This document shows positions 27,005 through 36,594 of a stretch of DNA of 52,000 nucleotides, in pieces; the stretch's first letter is position 1; every line of letters begins with the position of its first letter. The DNA is taken from contig CABUGV010000024.1 in NCBI GenBank assembly GCA_902491215.1, forward strand, positions 1-52,000. Reading direction: 5' to 3'. Both the position numbers and the translations under genes were made by a program. This stretch comes from 43-108 sp001915545 (GTDB taxonomy: Bacteria; Bacteroidota; Bacteroidia; Bacteroidales; Bacteroidaceae). The notes beneath the pieces are model-generated. The model saw only the letters and a program-made list of their open reading frames with translations. It was not told the origin of the DNA and made no database searches.

Positions 27005-28477
27005 TTATAACTCTTCGCCGCTTCCTGCCTGCATGTGGAGCATAGCAACCTCCTGCTCTGTCAGGAATCTCCAGTCGCCGCGCTTGAGTCCCTTCTTTGT
27101 AAGACCGGCAAACATCACTCTGTCGAGCTTGACGACCTTATATCCGAGAGCCTCGAAAATTCTGCGGACAATTCTGTTCTTGCCAGAGTGGATTTCGATG
27201 CCCACCTGACTCTTGTCCGTATCCGAAGCATAGCTGATGGCATCTGCATGCACCTCTCCGTCCTCCAGAGTGATACCTTCTGCAATGCGCTGCAGGTCAG
27301 AAGCTGCCACATTCTTGTCGAGATAAACGTGGTAAATCTTCTTCTTCAGATATTTAGGGTGTGTAAGTTTCGATGCGAGGTCTCCGTCGTTTGTGAACAG
27401 GAGCACACCTGTTGTATTTCTGTCAAGACGTCCTACAGGATAGATTCTCTCGTTGCAGCAGTTTCTGACGAGGTCCATAACAGTCTTGCGTGACTGAGGA
27501 TCGTCGGAAGTTGTGACGTAATCCTTCGGCTTGTTCAGGAGAACGTACACCTTCTTCTCTATGCTTACAGGCTGATCGTGGAAGTGAACAGTATCCGTAC
27601 GCATAACCTTTGTTCCGAGTTCGGTAACAACCTCACCGTTCACCTTTACAACACCCGACTGGATGAACTGGTCAGCCTCGCGACGTGAGCAGATTCCTGC
27701 ATTTGCAAGGAATTTGTTAAGACGTATAGGTGCATTTGGATCCTCGAGATACTCCTTGTACTCGATTCTCTTCTTCATGCTGTACTTTGCATTCGGATCA
27801 TAGCCAGGTGTACGCTGACGCATACCGCCTCTCTGCATACCGCCGCGATTGTTGTAACCGCCCTGGTTGCCGTATCCGCCCTGATTGTTGTATCTAGGCT
27901 TGCGCTGGTATCCGCCCTGATTGCCGTAACCGCCCTGACGGTTATATCCGCCCTGGTTGTTGTAGCCGCCCTGACGGTTGTAGCCGCCCTGGTTGCCGTA
28001 ACCGCCCTGACGGTTGTAGCCCTGATTGCCGTAACCGCCCTGGTTGTTGTTTCTGTTATATCCTTGTCCGTACGAAGAATTGTTTCTGTTGTTGTACGAA
28101 GGTCTGTCTCCGTTGTCATATCCGTATCCGTTAGACCTTCCGTTGTTCTGACGGTAGTTGCCTCCGTTGTAGTTTCTGTGTCCGTACTGCTGCTGTCTGT
28201 AGCCGTCGTTCATGCCCTGCGGACGGAATCCTCTCTCGTTGTTCACTCCGTCGCTGCTGTATGCACGCTCCGCACGGTTGAAACGCGGACGCTGCGGACG
28301 ATCGCCTCTGCTGTACTGGCGCTCTCCTCCGTCACTGCTGTATACTGGTTTGTATGCAGGCTTGCTGCTTTCACGGTTGTTTACGCTGTAGCCCTCACGG
28401 CTGCTGTTCTCCGCACCATTATCTGCGGTGCTCCCTGCAGAATTTCCATTATTCTGCCAAGAATCAAATTCGCTCAT
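27005..28477 (-). CDS. RsuA/RluB-family pseudouridine synthase with long disordered Gly/Asn/Gln/Tyr-rich N-terminus
   Basis: 490 residues. Residues 1 to about 230 are low complexity, with some ten tandem copies of a GYNRQGGYGNQG-like unit plus RGG dipeptides, a composition known from RNA-binding disordered regions. From about residue 250 comes an S4 domain (IRLNKFLANAGICSRREADQ) and then the catalytic domain with GRLDRNTTGVLLFTNDG, in which the first Asp is the catalytic residue. It isomerises uridine in rRNA, probably 23S. The tail is much longer than in the E. coli enzyme (about 290 residues), a habit of Bacteroidales orthologues. Confidence 0.92.
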   Translation of the reverse strand: MSEFDSWQNNGNSAGSTADNGAENSSREGYSVNNRESSKPAYKPVYSSDGGERQYSRGDRPQRPRFNRAERAYSSDGVNNERGFRPQGMNDGYRQQQYGHRNYNGGNYRQNNGRSNGYGYDNGDRPSYNNRNNSSYGQGYNRNNNQGGYGNQGYNRQGGYGNQGGYNRQGGYNNQGGYNRQGGYGNQGGYQRKPRYNNQGGYGNQGGYNNRGGMQRGGMRQRTPGYDPNAKYSMKKRIEYKEYLEDPNAPIRLNKFLANAGICSRREADQFIQSGVVKVNGEVVTELGTKVMRTDTVHFHDQPVSIEKKVYVLLNKPKDYVTTSDDPQSRKTVMDLVRNCCNERIYPVGRLDRNTTGVLLFTNDGDLASKLTHPKYLKKKIYHVYLDKNVAASDLQRIAEGITLEDGEVHADAISYASDTDKSQVGIEIHSGKNRIVRRIFEALGYKVVKLDRVMFAGLTKKGLKRGDWRFLTEQEVAMLHMQAGSGEEL

Positions 28478-28608
28478 TGTTTTTCTAAAATTGTTTTATG
28501 TAAGAATTATTTGTAAAAGGGGTCCCGTCACCTCACGGCATCGGGAATTACCCTTGAAAAATTTTCTATTGTTCTTCCTGCAAAAGCAGTCTTGCCCGTA
28601 TACGGACA

Positions 28609-29955
28609 TCACATGCCTGTGTAAGAATGTGGTGTAATCTTTCTAAGTTCTTCTTTGACACGCTCTTCCACGTCGAGTCCGTCAATGAAATTCTCAATCG
28701 ACTCCTTTGTAATAGCCTGATTGGTTCTTGTCAGCGCCTTGAGTGCTTCATACGGATGCGGGAATGCTTCCCTGCGCAGAATAGTCTGGATACCTTCGGC
28801 ACATACAGCCCAGCAGTTGTCCAGATCTCTGTTGATGGCTTCCACGTTGAGAAGAAGCTTGCGCAGTCCCTTGAGCGAACTTTCGATTGCAATGACCATG
28901 TGTCCCATAGGCACACCGACATTGCGGAGCACTGTTGAGTCTGTAAGGTCTCTCTGCAGACGCGAAACCGGCAGTTTTGTGCTCAGGTGCATCAGTATGG
29001 CATTTGCGATGCCGAGGTTGCCCTCAGAATTCTCAAAGTCTATAGGATTAACCTTATGAGGCATAGCGCTTGAGCCGACCTCTCCAGCCTTGATCTTCTG
29101 CTTGAAATATTCCATAGACACATACATCCAGAAATCTCTGTCCATGTCTATCATTATAGTATTGATGCGCTTCATTGCATCAAACACACCTCCAAGATTG
29201 TCGTAGTTGCTGATCTGCGTTGTCCACTGCTCGCGCTCCAGTCCAAGTTTCTCTGCAACGAATCTGTTGCCGAATTCCTTCCAGTCATATTCCGGATAAG
29301 CAACATGGTGAGCATTGAAATTACCTGTTGCACCGCCGAACTTGGCTGTGATACGGCAAGCCTTGAGCAGTGCAAGCTGTTCCTTCAATCTGTACACGAA
29401 CACCATTACCTCCTTGCCGAGTCTTGTAGGCGAAGCAGGCTGACCGTGTGTCTTTGCAAGCATAGGAACGTTCTTCCACTCTTCTGCGTACTCCTCAAGC
29501 TGTCCGATAAGCTCTTCTATGAGCGGATAATAGACATCGTTGAGTGCATCCTTGATGCTGAGCGGAACACTTGTATTGTTGATGTCCTGACTGGTCAGAC
29601 CGAAATGTATGAACTCCTTGTATTTCTCGAAGTCGCCGATTTTGTCCAGTTCCTCCTTTATGAAATACTCCACAGCCTTCACATCGTGGTTGGTCACCTT
29701 CTCGATGTCCTTCACTCTGCGTGCATTATCTTCTGAGAAATTTCTGTATATATCTCTGAGAACTTCGAATTTCGAGTGGTCGAAATCCTTGAGCTGCGGA
29801 AGCGGCAGTTCGCACAATGTGATGAAATATTCAATCTCAACTCTTACTCTGTACTTTATGAGTGCATACTCTGAAAAATACGAAGCCAAAGCGGCAGTCT
29901 TGCCTCTGTAGCGACCATCAATCGGTGTAATCGCCGTCAAAACATCAAGTTCCAT
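28609..29955 (-). CDS. purB: Adenylosuccinate lyase
   Basis: 448 residues. The superfamily signature GSSAMPHKVNPIDFENSEGN (about residues 297-316) is intact, with FVHFGLTSQDINNT-like EFIHFGLTSQDIN and KTHGQPASPTRLGKE upstream. It acts twice in purine synthesis, releasing fumarate from SAICAR and adenylosuccinate. First gene of a purB, pseudouridine synthase, asnS series; a promoter is proposed at 30110-30139. Confidence 0.97.
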   Translation of the reverse strand: MELDVLTAITPIDGRYRGKTAALASYFSEYALIKYRVRVEIEYFITLCELPLPQLKDFDHSKFEVLRDIYRNFSEDNARRVKDIEKVTNHDVKAVEYFIKEELDKIGDFEKYKEFIHFGLTSQDINNTSVPLSIKDALNDVYYPLIEELIGQLEEYAEEWKNVPMLAKTHGQPASPTRLGKEVMVFVYRLKEQLALLKACRITAKFGGATGNFNAHHVAYPEYDWKEFGNRFVAEKLGLEREQWTTQISNYDNLGGVFDAMKRINTIMIDMDRDFWMYVSMEYFKQKIKAGEVGSSAMPHKVNPIDFENSEGNLGIANAILMHLSTKLPVSRLQRDLTDSTVLRNVGVPMGHMVIAIESSLKGLRKLLLNVEAINRDLDNCWAVCAEGIQTILRREAFPHPYEALKALTRTNQAITKESIENFIDGLDVEERVKEELRKITPHSYTGM

Positions 29956-30109
29956 TGCTTATTTTGTAAAAAATATAAATTTCTTAGTGTTTAAATTTCT
30001 GCTTGAATCATTGTTGTGTTATCCGCAAAAACGTATCATCCCATATTTCTGGCGTAACCTCTCGGTATAGGTTTAATATTTCTTATCTTTCCGGAATCTT
30101 AGCACATTG

Positions 30110-30139
30110 CAAAAATACACTATTTATTGAATCTGCAAG
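30110..30139 (-). promoter_or_regulatory. Promoter of purB
   Basis: On the minus strand CTTG, 18 bp, TATTTTTG. The leader to the purB ATG would be about 150 bases; no known riboswitch is recognised in it. Confidence 0.5.
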
Positions 30140-30199
30140 CATCTTTGATTCAAAAAAAGTCTAAAAAGAAAACATGTGTATACGCATGCCTTGGCCATC

Positions 30200-30577
30200 T
30201 CAGTCTTTGCGGCGGCTCTTCTCTTCCGCCGCCGGAATTCTGAATGCCGTGTACACCTCAAAAACGGCAAACACAAGAAACAGCACCAACCATGTTGTAC
30301 GCGGGAAATAATAGCCCAGATAGAAACCTGGTTCCATGTTCATAACCAATGCGGAAAGCAGTGCTACCACCACTCCGAAAGTGCGCTGTCTGTAAAGACG
30401 CTTCACCACGGCATCCTTCACGTCATGCTTCTCGCCGAGGCGTCCCACGGCAAAAATTGTAGCTCCCGCAGCATAGATATAATTGGCGCCAATCCAACCG
30501 GTCACCCATATCATGGCTCCGGCAATTACCATCACCTCACCGGCGATGGCAGCTATCTGATAAATCTTGTCTGTCAC
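30200..30577 (-). CDS. Small integral membrane protein, function unknown
   Basis: 125 residues from a GTG start at 30577 (VTDKIYQIAAIAGEVMVIAG). The open frame can be extended to another GTG at 30640, but the added residues are polar and irregular. Four hydrophobic segments are seen at roughly residues 5-22, 28-44, 66-82 and 92-110. It follows the FtsB-like gene closely on the same strand, so it may be cotranscribed. The small Bacteroidales family has no assigned role that I can recall. Confidence 0.65.
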   Translation of the reverse strand: MTDKIYQIAAIAGEVMVIAGAMIWVTGWIGANYIYAAGATIFAVGRLGEKHDVKDAVVKRLYRQRTFGVVVALLSALVMNMEPGFYLGYYFPRTTWLVLFLVFAVFEVYTAFRIPAAEEKSRRKD

Positions 30578-30643
30578 GATATTATATAACGTTGTTGAAA
30601 ATCCCGCCTCACATATTACCCTCGCAGGCCGGCAGGACACAGT

Positions 30644-30940
30644 TTACTCCTCGTCTTCAATCACATATATATCCTCATTCTCGGTCTTCATCATATAGCG
30701 TTCGCGCGCTATAGTCTTGATGGCCTCAGGATCGCTCTTTATTCTGCGCAGCATCTCGCGGTCTTTCTCAAACTGGGTCTGATATCTGTTTATCTCGCTT
30801 TTCAGTTCGCTTATAGTACGCCTCTGCTCATACCTGTTGACAAGACTGCTGTCGCCTACGAATCCTATGAGCACTCCGAACACGACAATCGTGATCAAGT
30901 ACTTGTATTTCAATAGATAATTCTTGATATTCCGTCTCAT
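30644..30940 (-). CDS. FtsB/DivIC-family septum formation initiator
   Basis: 98 residues: a short cytoplasmic start, one transmembrane helix (residues about 13-30, YLITIVVFGVLIGFVG), then a coiled coil (about 40-72) and an acidic end containing the conserved IARERYMMKTENEDIYVIE block. This is the layout of FtsB/DivIC, which scaffolds the divisome with FtsL and FtsQ. A -7 element TATCTTTG is on the minus strand at 31002-31009. Confidence 0.85.
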   Translation of the reverse strand: MRRNIKNYLLKYKYLITIVVFGVLIGFVGDSSLVNRYEQRRTISELKSEINRYQTQFEKDREMLRRIKSDPEAIKTIARERYMMKTENEDIYVIEDEE

Positions 30941-31076
30941 GGTGGACTTCTTTTTTGTTTAATTTCAGTTTCTTCGTACGCGCTGCATGCGCAATGTCAT
31001 GCAAAGATATGAAAAGTAGAATGCAAATAGACCATGTTCATCATATTTTTTCGATATGACCTTCCCGACAATTATT

Positions 31077-32451
31077 CTATTTCAACAGCTCTATAACTAT
31101 TTCCGGCGTCATTGTATTCCCCACATCATCTTTCGGCACATTTTTAAGGAATAGCACCGGCACAATCGTGTAATTGGGGGCAAACGGCAACAAATTAGCT
31201 TTACGCAAAAGCCCAGCAATAAGCTGTTTACCATTCTCCAGAGTTGTCCATTTGCATTCGCCAACAAGCAGTTTTTTCTTGTCAAGCGACTCGGCTACCA
31301 CATCAAATTCAACGTGTTCCGGCTTTTTATCTTCATTAAGAACAGCCCCCCACCAGCGTTTTGCCTTGCCGTAAACAACGCCGTTGACCAGATTGCCGGT
31401 TACAGCATCTCTGCACAGTTTTTTCCACTGCATGCTCACAAACTCTGAGAAATGGGCATTCAAAGCCTGTTCTATTGGCAATTGGCGTCCAAGTTCGATG
31501 AAAGAACGATTAGGGACAACATATTGGTAATAGAACGCCATAAACGGATCTGAAATTTTATAGAGGCTTTTTTTCGTATTCTTTTCATCAATACCAAAAG
31601 GGATATCTTTTTCCAGAAATCCAAGATCTATAAGTTTCTTCAATGGACGCGACAAATTGGTTGCCGGTTCGTTGCATCGTGCAGCTATCTCCGAAAGACG
31701 GTTTGCTCCAGTACCTATATATGACATTATTGTCGAGGTCTTGACAATATCTTTTACATCATCCTGAAACAGCTTCACTGGTTCTTCATATAGGGTTCCA
31801 TTCACAGAAAAAATATTGTGCCACATGGCATCATCAAGTGAACTTCTGTTTTCCCTCAGTACCCAATAACGTGGTACACCGCCCCAGACAGCATATTCTT
31901 CAATGGCACTGACGGCATCAAGGTTCAGTGCCTCCATAATATATGGTAAACGTATAGGTGCAAGTTTCATTATCTCGTCAGCACGACCATAAAGAGGTGC
32001 CGAAGAATCAAGAAACAATCCATACATCATATTCTGCGACGAACCGCAGAGTACAAGATTATACTTCAACTGTTTCTCATCAACAAGTTTCTGTAAAACC
32101 GACGGTATCTCAGGAGACTGCTCTACAAGATATGGAAATTCATCCAAACATAAGGTAAAACGCTTGTCCGTACGGTAATTCACCGCACGAAACATAGATT
32201 CCCAATCCGGATATGTCAACTTTTCAAAATCCGGGAACACTTGCGCAAGCACTTTCGCAAGCAATACTCTCTGGTGCTGGCCCTCAGAACGGTCTGCAAG
32301 GAAATAAACATCCGTGTCCGACACCCCCCCTTTTTATCAGGGTTGACTTACCTAAACGCCTGCGACCGTATATAACCACCAACGATGATTTCTCTCTTGC
32401 AAGAGCATCCTTAAGACGCACAGTTTCATCTATCCTATCAACGAATTCCAT
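31077..32451 (-). pseudogene. DUF234-type AAA ATPase, frameshifted at a G7 tract (possibly phase-variable)
   Basis: The reading frame is split. From ATG 32451 the minus strand encodes MEFVDRIDETVRLKDAL and the Walker A loop IYGRRRLGKSTL, but a run of seven G (C7 at 32324-32330) throws it out of frame; removing one G joins it to the remaining 415 residues, which carry Walker B (FTLCLDEFPYL), a winged helix and the C-terminal DUF234 nuclease-like domain (RWWGAVL...HVEFDVVAES...VGECKW). Full length would be about 457 residues. These ATPases are common in Bacteroidales; function unknown. The downstream frame could be translated alone from GTG, but would lack the P-loop. Replication slippage could switch it, or the base may be a sequencing error. 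Confidence 0.8.
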
Positions 32452-32460
32452 ACACCAAAA

Positions 32461-32501
32461 TTATTATGCACGCCAAACATAATGTTTTTCGCGCATAATA
32501 A
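32461..32501. promoter_or_regulatory. Inverted repeat around the -7 element of the DUF234 ATPase gene
   Basis: TTATTATGCACG (32461-32472) and CGCGCATAATAA (32490-32501) pair at 11 of 12 positions. Between and overlapping them the minus strand reads TATGTTTG (32474-32481), a -7 element. The arrangement suggests an operator overlapping the promoter. Confidence 0.45.
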
Positions 32502-32570
32502 GAAATTTCAAACCACATTTTTATCTTAAAAGTTCTGATTGCATCCTGCTTGCTACCGTCCAATACACAC

Positions 32571-32617
32571 TGCGTCTCGGCAACAAGCCGCTTTACGCAA
32601 CCTGATGCCGAGACGCA
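32571..32617 (-). terminator. Hairpin after dnaX
   Basis: TGCGTCTCGGCA (32571-32582) and TGCCGAGACGCA (32606-32617) are exact complements. No T-tract follows, so termination may be factor-assisted. Confidence 0.6.
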
Positions 32618-32647
32618 TTCTGTTATCTGTCAATGTTTGTAATGAGC

Positions 32648-34444
32648 CTACGCCAGTTCCAGTCCGAACTCTTCCTTAAGCTTCAGCAAAGCCGGATTCT
32701 GCCCGCACATCATAGTGAACTGCTCCACCTTGCTGTACGCGCGCTTCTTTTCCTCCGGTTCTCTTATTCGCACACTCATGCGTATCTTGCTGTTGCCCAA
32801 TCGCCCGCGCATATATTCCTCTATACGGGGTGCATATTTGCGGAGCATATCTTCTACCGTAGGGTTGTCCGCCAGTACCTCAAACGTTTCGGCATTGAGC
32901 AGTGTAGGCTCAATGTTGTTCATTCGGTTGGCCATGGCTCGCTCTTCCTGCGGGAGGGTTGTCGCAAACTCCTTCCATGTAATCATCACTCCGCGCTGGT
33001 CCACAGGCACATCGTCGCGCATCTGTGCAGTCTTTGTCTGCATGCCCGATGCACTGCTTGCCGTCACAGTCGGTGCTTCCGAAGCCTTCATAGCCTCAGC
33101 CTCCATCTGACGAATGGAGAATCCGAGCTCTCTGCGCGTTGTGACTTTCTGCTGTACAGGTGCTATTGGTCGCGTATGCGGTGCGCCGGCTACAGGTACA
33201 CCGTTTGGTGCAGCCGAACCGTCGGCCTGAGGCGTCTGGTTCACAGCCGGACGCTTGGCACTTTCCGCACCCGCCTCACCGGCCTGCTGCTTGAACAGGG
33301 GTTTTAATTTCTTCTCGGGGCTGCGCCCCGCCGAACTTCCGTCTCCCTCATCCTGCACGGCCTGTGCAACCTGTATGAGCGTTATCTCCACCAGCAGACG
33401 CTTGTTCGAACTCTGTCTGTAGTTGAGGTCGCAGTCGCTGCACAGCTTCATGGCGCGGTACAGGAATTTCGTCTTGCACTTCTGCGCCTGGCTCTGGTAA
33501 CGTGTCTTCACATCGTCTCCGGCATCCATCAGCTCGGTTGTCTGAGGGTCGTGTGCCATCAGCAGGTTGCGGAAGTGGCCCGACAGTCCGTTTATGAAAT
33601 GCTTGCCGTCAAATCCCTTGTTGAGAATCTCATTGAGCGTAAGCATTATCTCCGGTACCTTGCCTTCAAGGAAATAGTCCGTCAGCTTGAAATAGTAGTC
33701 ATAATCCAGCACATTCAGGTTGTCGATGGTACGCTGGTATGTCACATTGCCTCCGCAGAAGCTGACCACCTGGTCGAAGATGGACAGCGCATCGCGCATA
33801 CCTCCGTCGGCCTTTTGGGCAATCACGTTCAGAGCGGCAGGTTCGGCACTTATACCCTCCTTCTCTGCCACATTCTCGAGATGGTGAACGATGTCCGACA
33901 CACTCATTCTGTTGAAGTCGTATATCTGACAGCGCGACAGGATTGTAGGCAGAATCTTGTGCTTCTCCGTAGTGGCAAGTATGAAGATGGCATGCTGAGG
34001 CGGCTCCTCCAGAGTCTTGAGGAAAGCATTGAAGGCCGCGGTCGAGAGCATGTGCACCTCGTCGATGATGAACACCTTGTATTTGCCGACCTGAGGCGGA
34101 ATTCTCACCTGATCGATAAGCTGGCGTATGTCGTCAACCGAGTTGTTCGATGCCGCGTCCAGTTCGTGGATGTTGAACGAACGCTGCTCGTTGAACGCAC
34201 GGCACGACTCGCACTCGTTGCATGCCTCGCCGTTGGGTTTCGGACTGAGACAGTTGATTGTCTTCGCGAATATTCGTGCACACGTGGTCTTTCCCACTCC
34301 ACGCGGTCCGCAGAACAGGTAGGCATGAGCCAGATGGCCCGACGCTATCGCATTCTTCAGCGTAGTCGTCAGCGCCGACTGTCCCACCACCGTGTCGAAT
34401 GTCGCCGGGCGGTACTTGCGTGCCGAAACTATATAGTTTTCCAT
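32648..34444 (-). CDS. dnaX: DNA polymerase III subunits gamma and tau
   Basis: 598 residues from MENYIVSARKYRPATFD, the normal start; an upstream ATG at 34486 adds 14 unconserved residues. Walker A is FCGPRGVGKTTCARIF (about 44-59), the zinc site is CNECESCRAF, Walker B IIDEVHML, sensor 1 ATTEKHKI and the SRC motif LSRCQIYDF. After about residue 370 a Pro/Ala-rich linker leads to a tau-like C-terminal domain. It loads the sliding clamp and links the polymerase to the helicase. No A-rich slippage site for a short gamma product was noticed. Confidence 0.95.
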   Translation of the reverse strand: MENYIVSARKYRPATFDTVVGQSALTTTLKNAIASGHLAHAYLFCGPRGVGKTTCARIFAKTINCLSPKPNGEACNECESCRAFNEQRSFNIHELDAASNNSVDDIRQLIDQVRIPPQVGKYKVFIIDEVHMLSTAAFNAFLKTLEEPPQHAIFILATTEKHKILPTILSRCQIYDFNRMSVSDIVHHLENVAEKEGISAEPAALNVIAQKADGGMRDALSIFDQVVSFCGGNVTYQRTIDNLNVLDYDYYFKLTDYFLEGKVPEIMLTLNEILNKGFDGKHFINGLSGHFRNLLMAHDPQTTELMDAGDDVKTRYQSQAQKCKTKFLYRAMKLCSDCDLNYRQSSNKRLLVEITLIQVAQAVQDEGDGSSAGRSPEKKLKPLFKQQAGEAGAESAKRPAVNQTPQADGSAAPNGVPVAGAPHTRPIAPVQQKVTTRRELGFSIRQMEAEAMKASEAPTVTASSASGMQTKTAQMRDDVPVDQRGVMITWKEFATTLPQEERAMANRMNNIEPTLLNAETFEVLADNPTVEDMLRKYAPRIEEYMRGRLGNSKIRMSVRIREPEEKKRAYSKVEQFTMMCGQNPALLKLKEEFGLELA

Positions 34445-34566
34445 ATTCAGTATGTTTTCATCACAAAAGTCCGGCACGGCATCCAATTCGGCAAACCACT
34501 GTCGCCAATCTTTCGGCCGGCACTTTCACTTCACGCAAAGTTAACATATAATGCCGGAATAAAGAA

Positions 34567-34608
34567 ACATCACCGGCAGAGATTTTTCCTCGTCTCTGCC
34601 GGTGATGT
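34567..34608 (-). terminator. Terminator of the queuosine operon
   Basis: A perfect 16-bp hairpin: arms 34567-34582 (ACATCACCGGCAGAGA) and 34593-34608. It follows the queF stop by 26 bp on the minus strand and separates the operon from dnaX. Confidence 0.75.
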
Positions 34609-34634
34609 CATCATCAGTGCACATCTGGTGCACG

Positions 34635-35099
34635 TTATTTCAGATCGTGGTTCATCAGACGGTACTCCGCCATCTTCTCATACTTCGTTCCGGGACGTCC
34701 GTAGTTGGCGTATGGATAGATGGATATACCTCCTCTAGGAGTGAATATTCCCGTCACCTCGATATATTTAGGATCCATGAGTTTCACAAGGTCCTTCATG
34801 ATTTTGTTGACGCAGTCCTCATGGAAATCGCCGTGGTTGCGGAAACTGAAGAGGTAGAGCTTCAGACTCTTCGATTCCACCATCTTCTCTCCAGGCAGAT
34901 ACTCGATTCTGATTTCTGCAAAATCCGGCTGTCCAGTGATAGGACACAGACTTGTGAACTCAGGACAGTTGAACCTCACCCAGTAATCGTTCTCCGGATG
35001 CTTGTTCATGAATGTTTCCAGCACCTCGGGTGCGTAGTCCTGTCTGTATTCGGTTTTCTTTCCGAGCGACTTGAGTCCCTCGTTGTCTCTTTCTCCCAT
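34635..35099 (-). CDS. queF: PreQ0 reductase (NADPH-dependent 7-cyano-7-deazaguanine reductase)
   Basis: 154 residues, type I QueF length. The catalytic Cys is in FTSLCPITGQPDFAEI, the substrate Glu/His are in VESKSLKLYLFSFRNHGDFHED, and the C-terminus holds the usual FTPRGGISIYPYANYG. It reduces the nitrile preQ0 to preQ1, using the product of queC, which is 30 bp upstream on the same strand. Confidence 0.95.
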   Translation of the reverse strand: MGERDNEGLKSLGKKTEYRQDYAPEVLETFMNKHPENDYWVRFNCPEFTSLCPITGQPDFAEIRIEYLPGEKMVESKSLKLYLFSFRNHGDFHEDCVNKIMKDLVKLMDPKYIEVTGIFTPRGGISIYPYANYGRPGTKYEKMAEYRLMNHDLK

Positions 35100-35129
35100 A
35101 ATATATTATATATAATGTGTATCGGTAAT

Positions 35130-35837
35130 TTATTTGTCAAGCACATGATGAAGGTTCACCTTTCCTCCGGCAGCCTTAATGGCAAGATACTTCTCCAGAC
35201 CTTCACGTCTGAGCTTGCATGCAGGACAGTGTCCGCATCCATCGCCCTGCACACCGTTGTAGCAGGTAAGTGTCTTTTCCCTGATCAGATCGAACACACC
35301 GAGCTCGTCGGCCAGCGCCCATGTCTCGCACTTGTCAATCCACATCAGCGGGGTGTGTATCACGAACTGTTCGTCCATTGCCAGATTGAGCGTCACATTG
35401 AGCGACTTGATGAAAGCATCCCTGCAGTCCGGATATCCGGAAAAATCTGTCTGGCTCACACCTGTAACGATGTGGCTGATGCCGTGTTCACGCGCATATA
35501 CGGCAGCGATATTTAGGAAGAACATGTTGCGTCCTGGAACAAACGTATTTGGTACTCCTCCCTCAGGACGCTCCTGATCCATCGTTATGGAACTGTCGGT
35601 GAGCGAACATCCTGTGCTCAGACTGCTGATGAAACTGACGTCCATCACGTCCCACTTCACACCGGCCTCTTCAGCTATCGAACGTGCCAGCTCCACCTCA
35701 TTGGCATGCTTCTGTCCGTAGATGAAACTCAAGGCATAGACCTCACTGAAATTTCTCTTTGCCCAGAACAGGCATGTCGTACTGTCCTGACCGCCGCTGA
35801 AGACAACCAGAACCTTGTTCTTGTCAATTGATTTCAT
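35130..35837 (-). CDS. queC: 7-cyano-7-deazaguanine synthase
   Basis: 235 residues. The PP-loop VVFSGGQDSTTCLFWA is at residues 11-26, and the C-terminal zinc site is CGHCPACKLR with the upstream Cys in CYNGVQGDGC. It makes preQ0 from carboxydeazaguanine, ammonia and ATP. 18 bp after the transporter gene and 30 bp before queF, so one operon; queD and queE are not in the window. Confidence 0.96.
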   Translation of the reverse strand: MKSIDKNKVLVVFSGGQDSTTCLFWAKRNFSEVYALSFIYGQKHANEVELARSIAEEAGVKWDVMDVSFISSLSTGCSLTDSSITMDQERPEGGVPNTFVPGRNMFFLNIAAVYAREHGISHIVTGVSQTDFSGYPDCRDAFIKSLNVTLNLAMDEQFVIHTPLMWIDKCETWALADELGVFDLIREKTLTCYNGVQGDGCGHCPACKLRREGLEKYLAIKAAGGKVNLHHVLDK

Positions 35838-35855
35838 AAATGCAGTCTCCTAGTT

Positions 35856-36542
35856 TTATCCGATATCGCTCACCCTGAAAATGCTGTAAGAAATATTGGT
35901 ATCGTAGGCATCCTCATTCTCGTACATCTTGACAAAATTCACCACACGGATTGTCAAAGGAAGTACGATAATCTCATACAATGTCTTGAGCACAGCCTGC
36001 GACACAATCATAAGCAGCAGATTATCTACCGGAACCATACCGCCGAGAGCTATCGGGAAGAAAATGATTGAGTCGGCAAACTCACCGGCCACGGTCGACA
36101 GGATGGCACGAGCCGAGAAATGGCGTCCATTGCTGGCAATCTTCATCTTCGACATCACATACGCATTCAGGAACGAACCGGCCAGGAAAGCCATGAACGA
36201 AGCGAAAGCCACACGCGGAGCCAGTCCGAAGATGGCATGGAAACCGTCATCCAGCGTCCAGTACGAAGCACCCGGAATCCAATCGGCAAGAGCGCCGAAA
36301 GCCACGAACATGAAATTCATGACAAAACCGGTCCAGATAATCAGTCTGGCCTTGCGGAATCCCCAGACCTCAGCAATGCAGTCATTGATGATGTACGAAA
36401 TCGGGAAAACCAGAATACCGCCTGTGATGTTTACAGGTCCGAACTCAATTTGTTTGATAGCTAAAAGGTTTGCACAGATAAGGCAAACACAGAACAGTAT
36501 CCCCATCAGCATGAAGGATACTGAAACAGTTTTTTGTTTCAT
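35856..36542 (-). CDS. Queuosine precursor transporter (YhhQ family)
   Basis: 228 residues from MKQKTVSVSFMLMGILFCVC; the longer open frame back to 36746 runs into repeat DNA and the promoter and is rejected. Six to seven hydrophobic helices and motifs ANLLAIKQIEF, FPISYIINDCIAEVWG and GEFADSIIFFPIA identify the YhhQ/QueT-like ECF-type transporter that imports preQ0/preQ1 or queuine. First gene of the queuosine operon. Inner membrane. Confidence 0.9.
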   Translation of the reverse strand: MKQKTVSVSFMLMGILFCVCLICANLLAIKQIEFGPVNITGGILVFPISYIINDCIAEVWGFRKARLIIWTGFVMNFMFVAFGALADWIPGASYWTLDDGFHAIFGLAPRVAFASFMAFLAGSFLNAYVMSKMKIASNGRHFSARAILSTVAGEFADSIIFFPIALGGMVPVDNLLLMIVSQAVLKTLYEIIVLPLTIRVVNFVKMYENEDAYDTNISYSIFRVSDIG

Positions 36543-36594
36543 AAAATCTTGTTTTTTACGAGGTTTATCAAGCACTCGGGTTATTAAATCGCCG

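Noticed and set aside
33551..34738. 395-codon plus-strand open frame
   Set aside because: Antisense to dnaX; composition reflects the complement of the conserved ATPase core.
36543..36594. preQ1 riboswitch before the queuosine operon
   Set aside because: The leader from the proposed promoter is only about 45 bases, and no preQ1-I pseudoknot (C-rich loop with A-rich tail) could be drawn.
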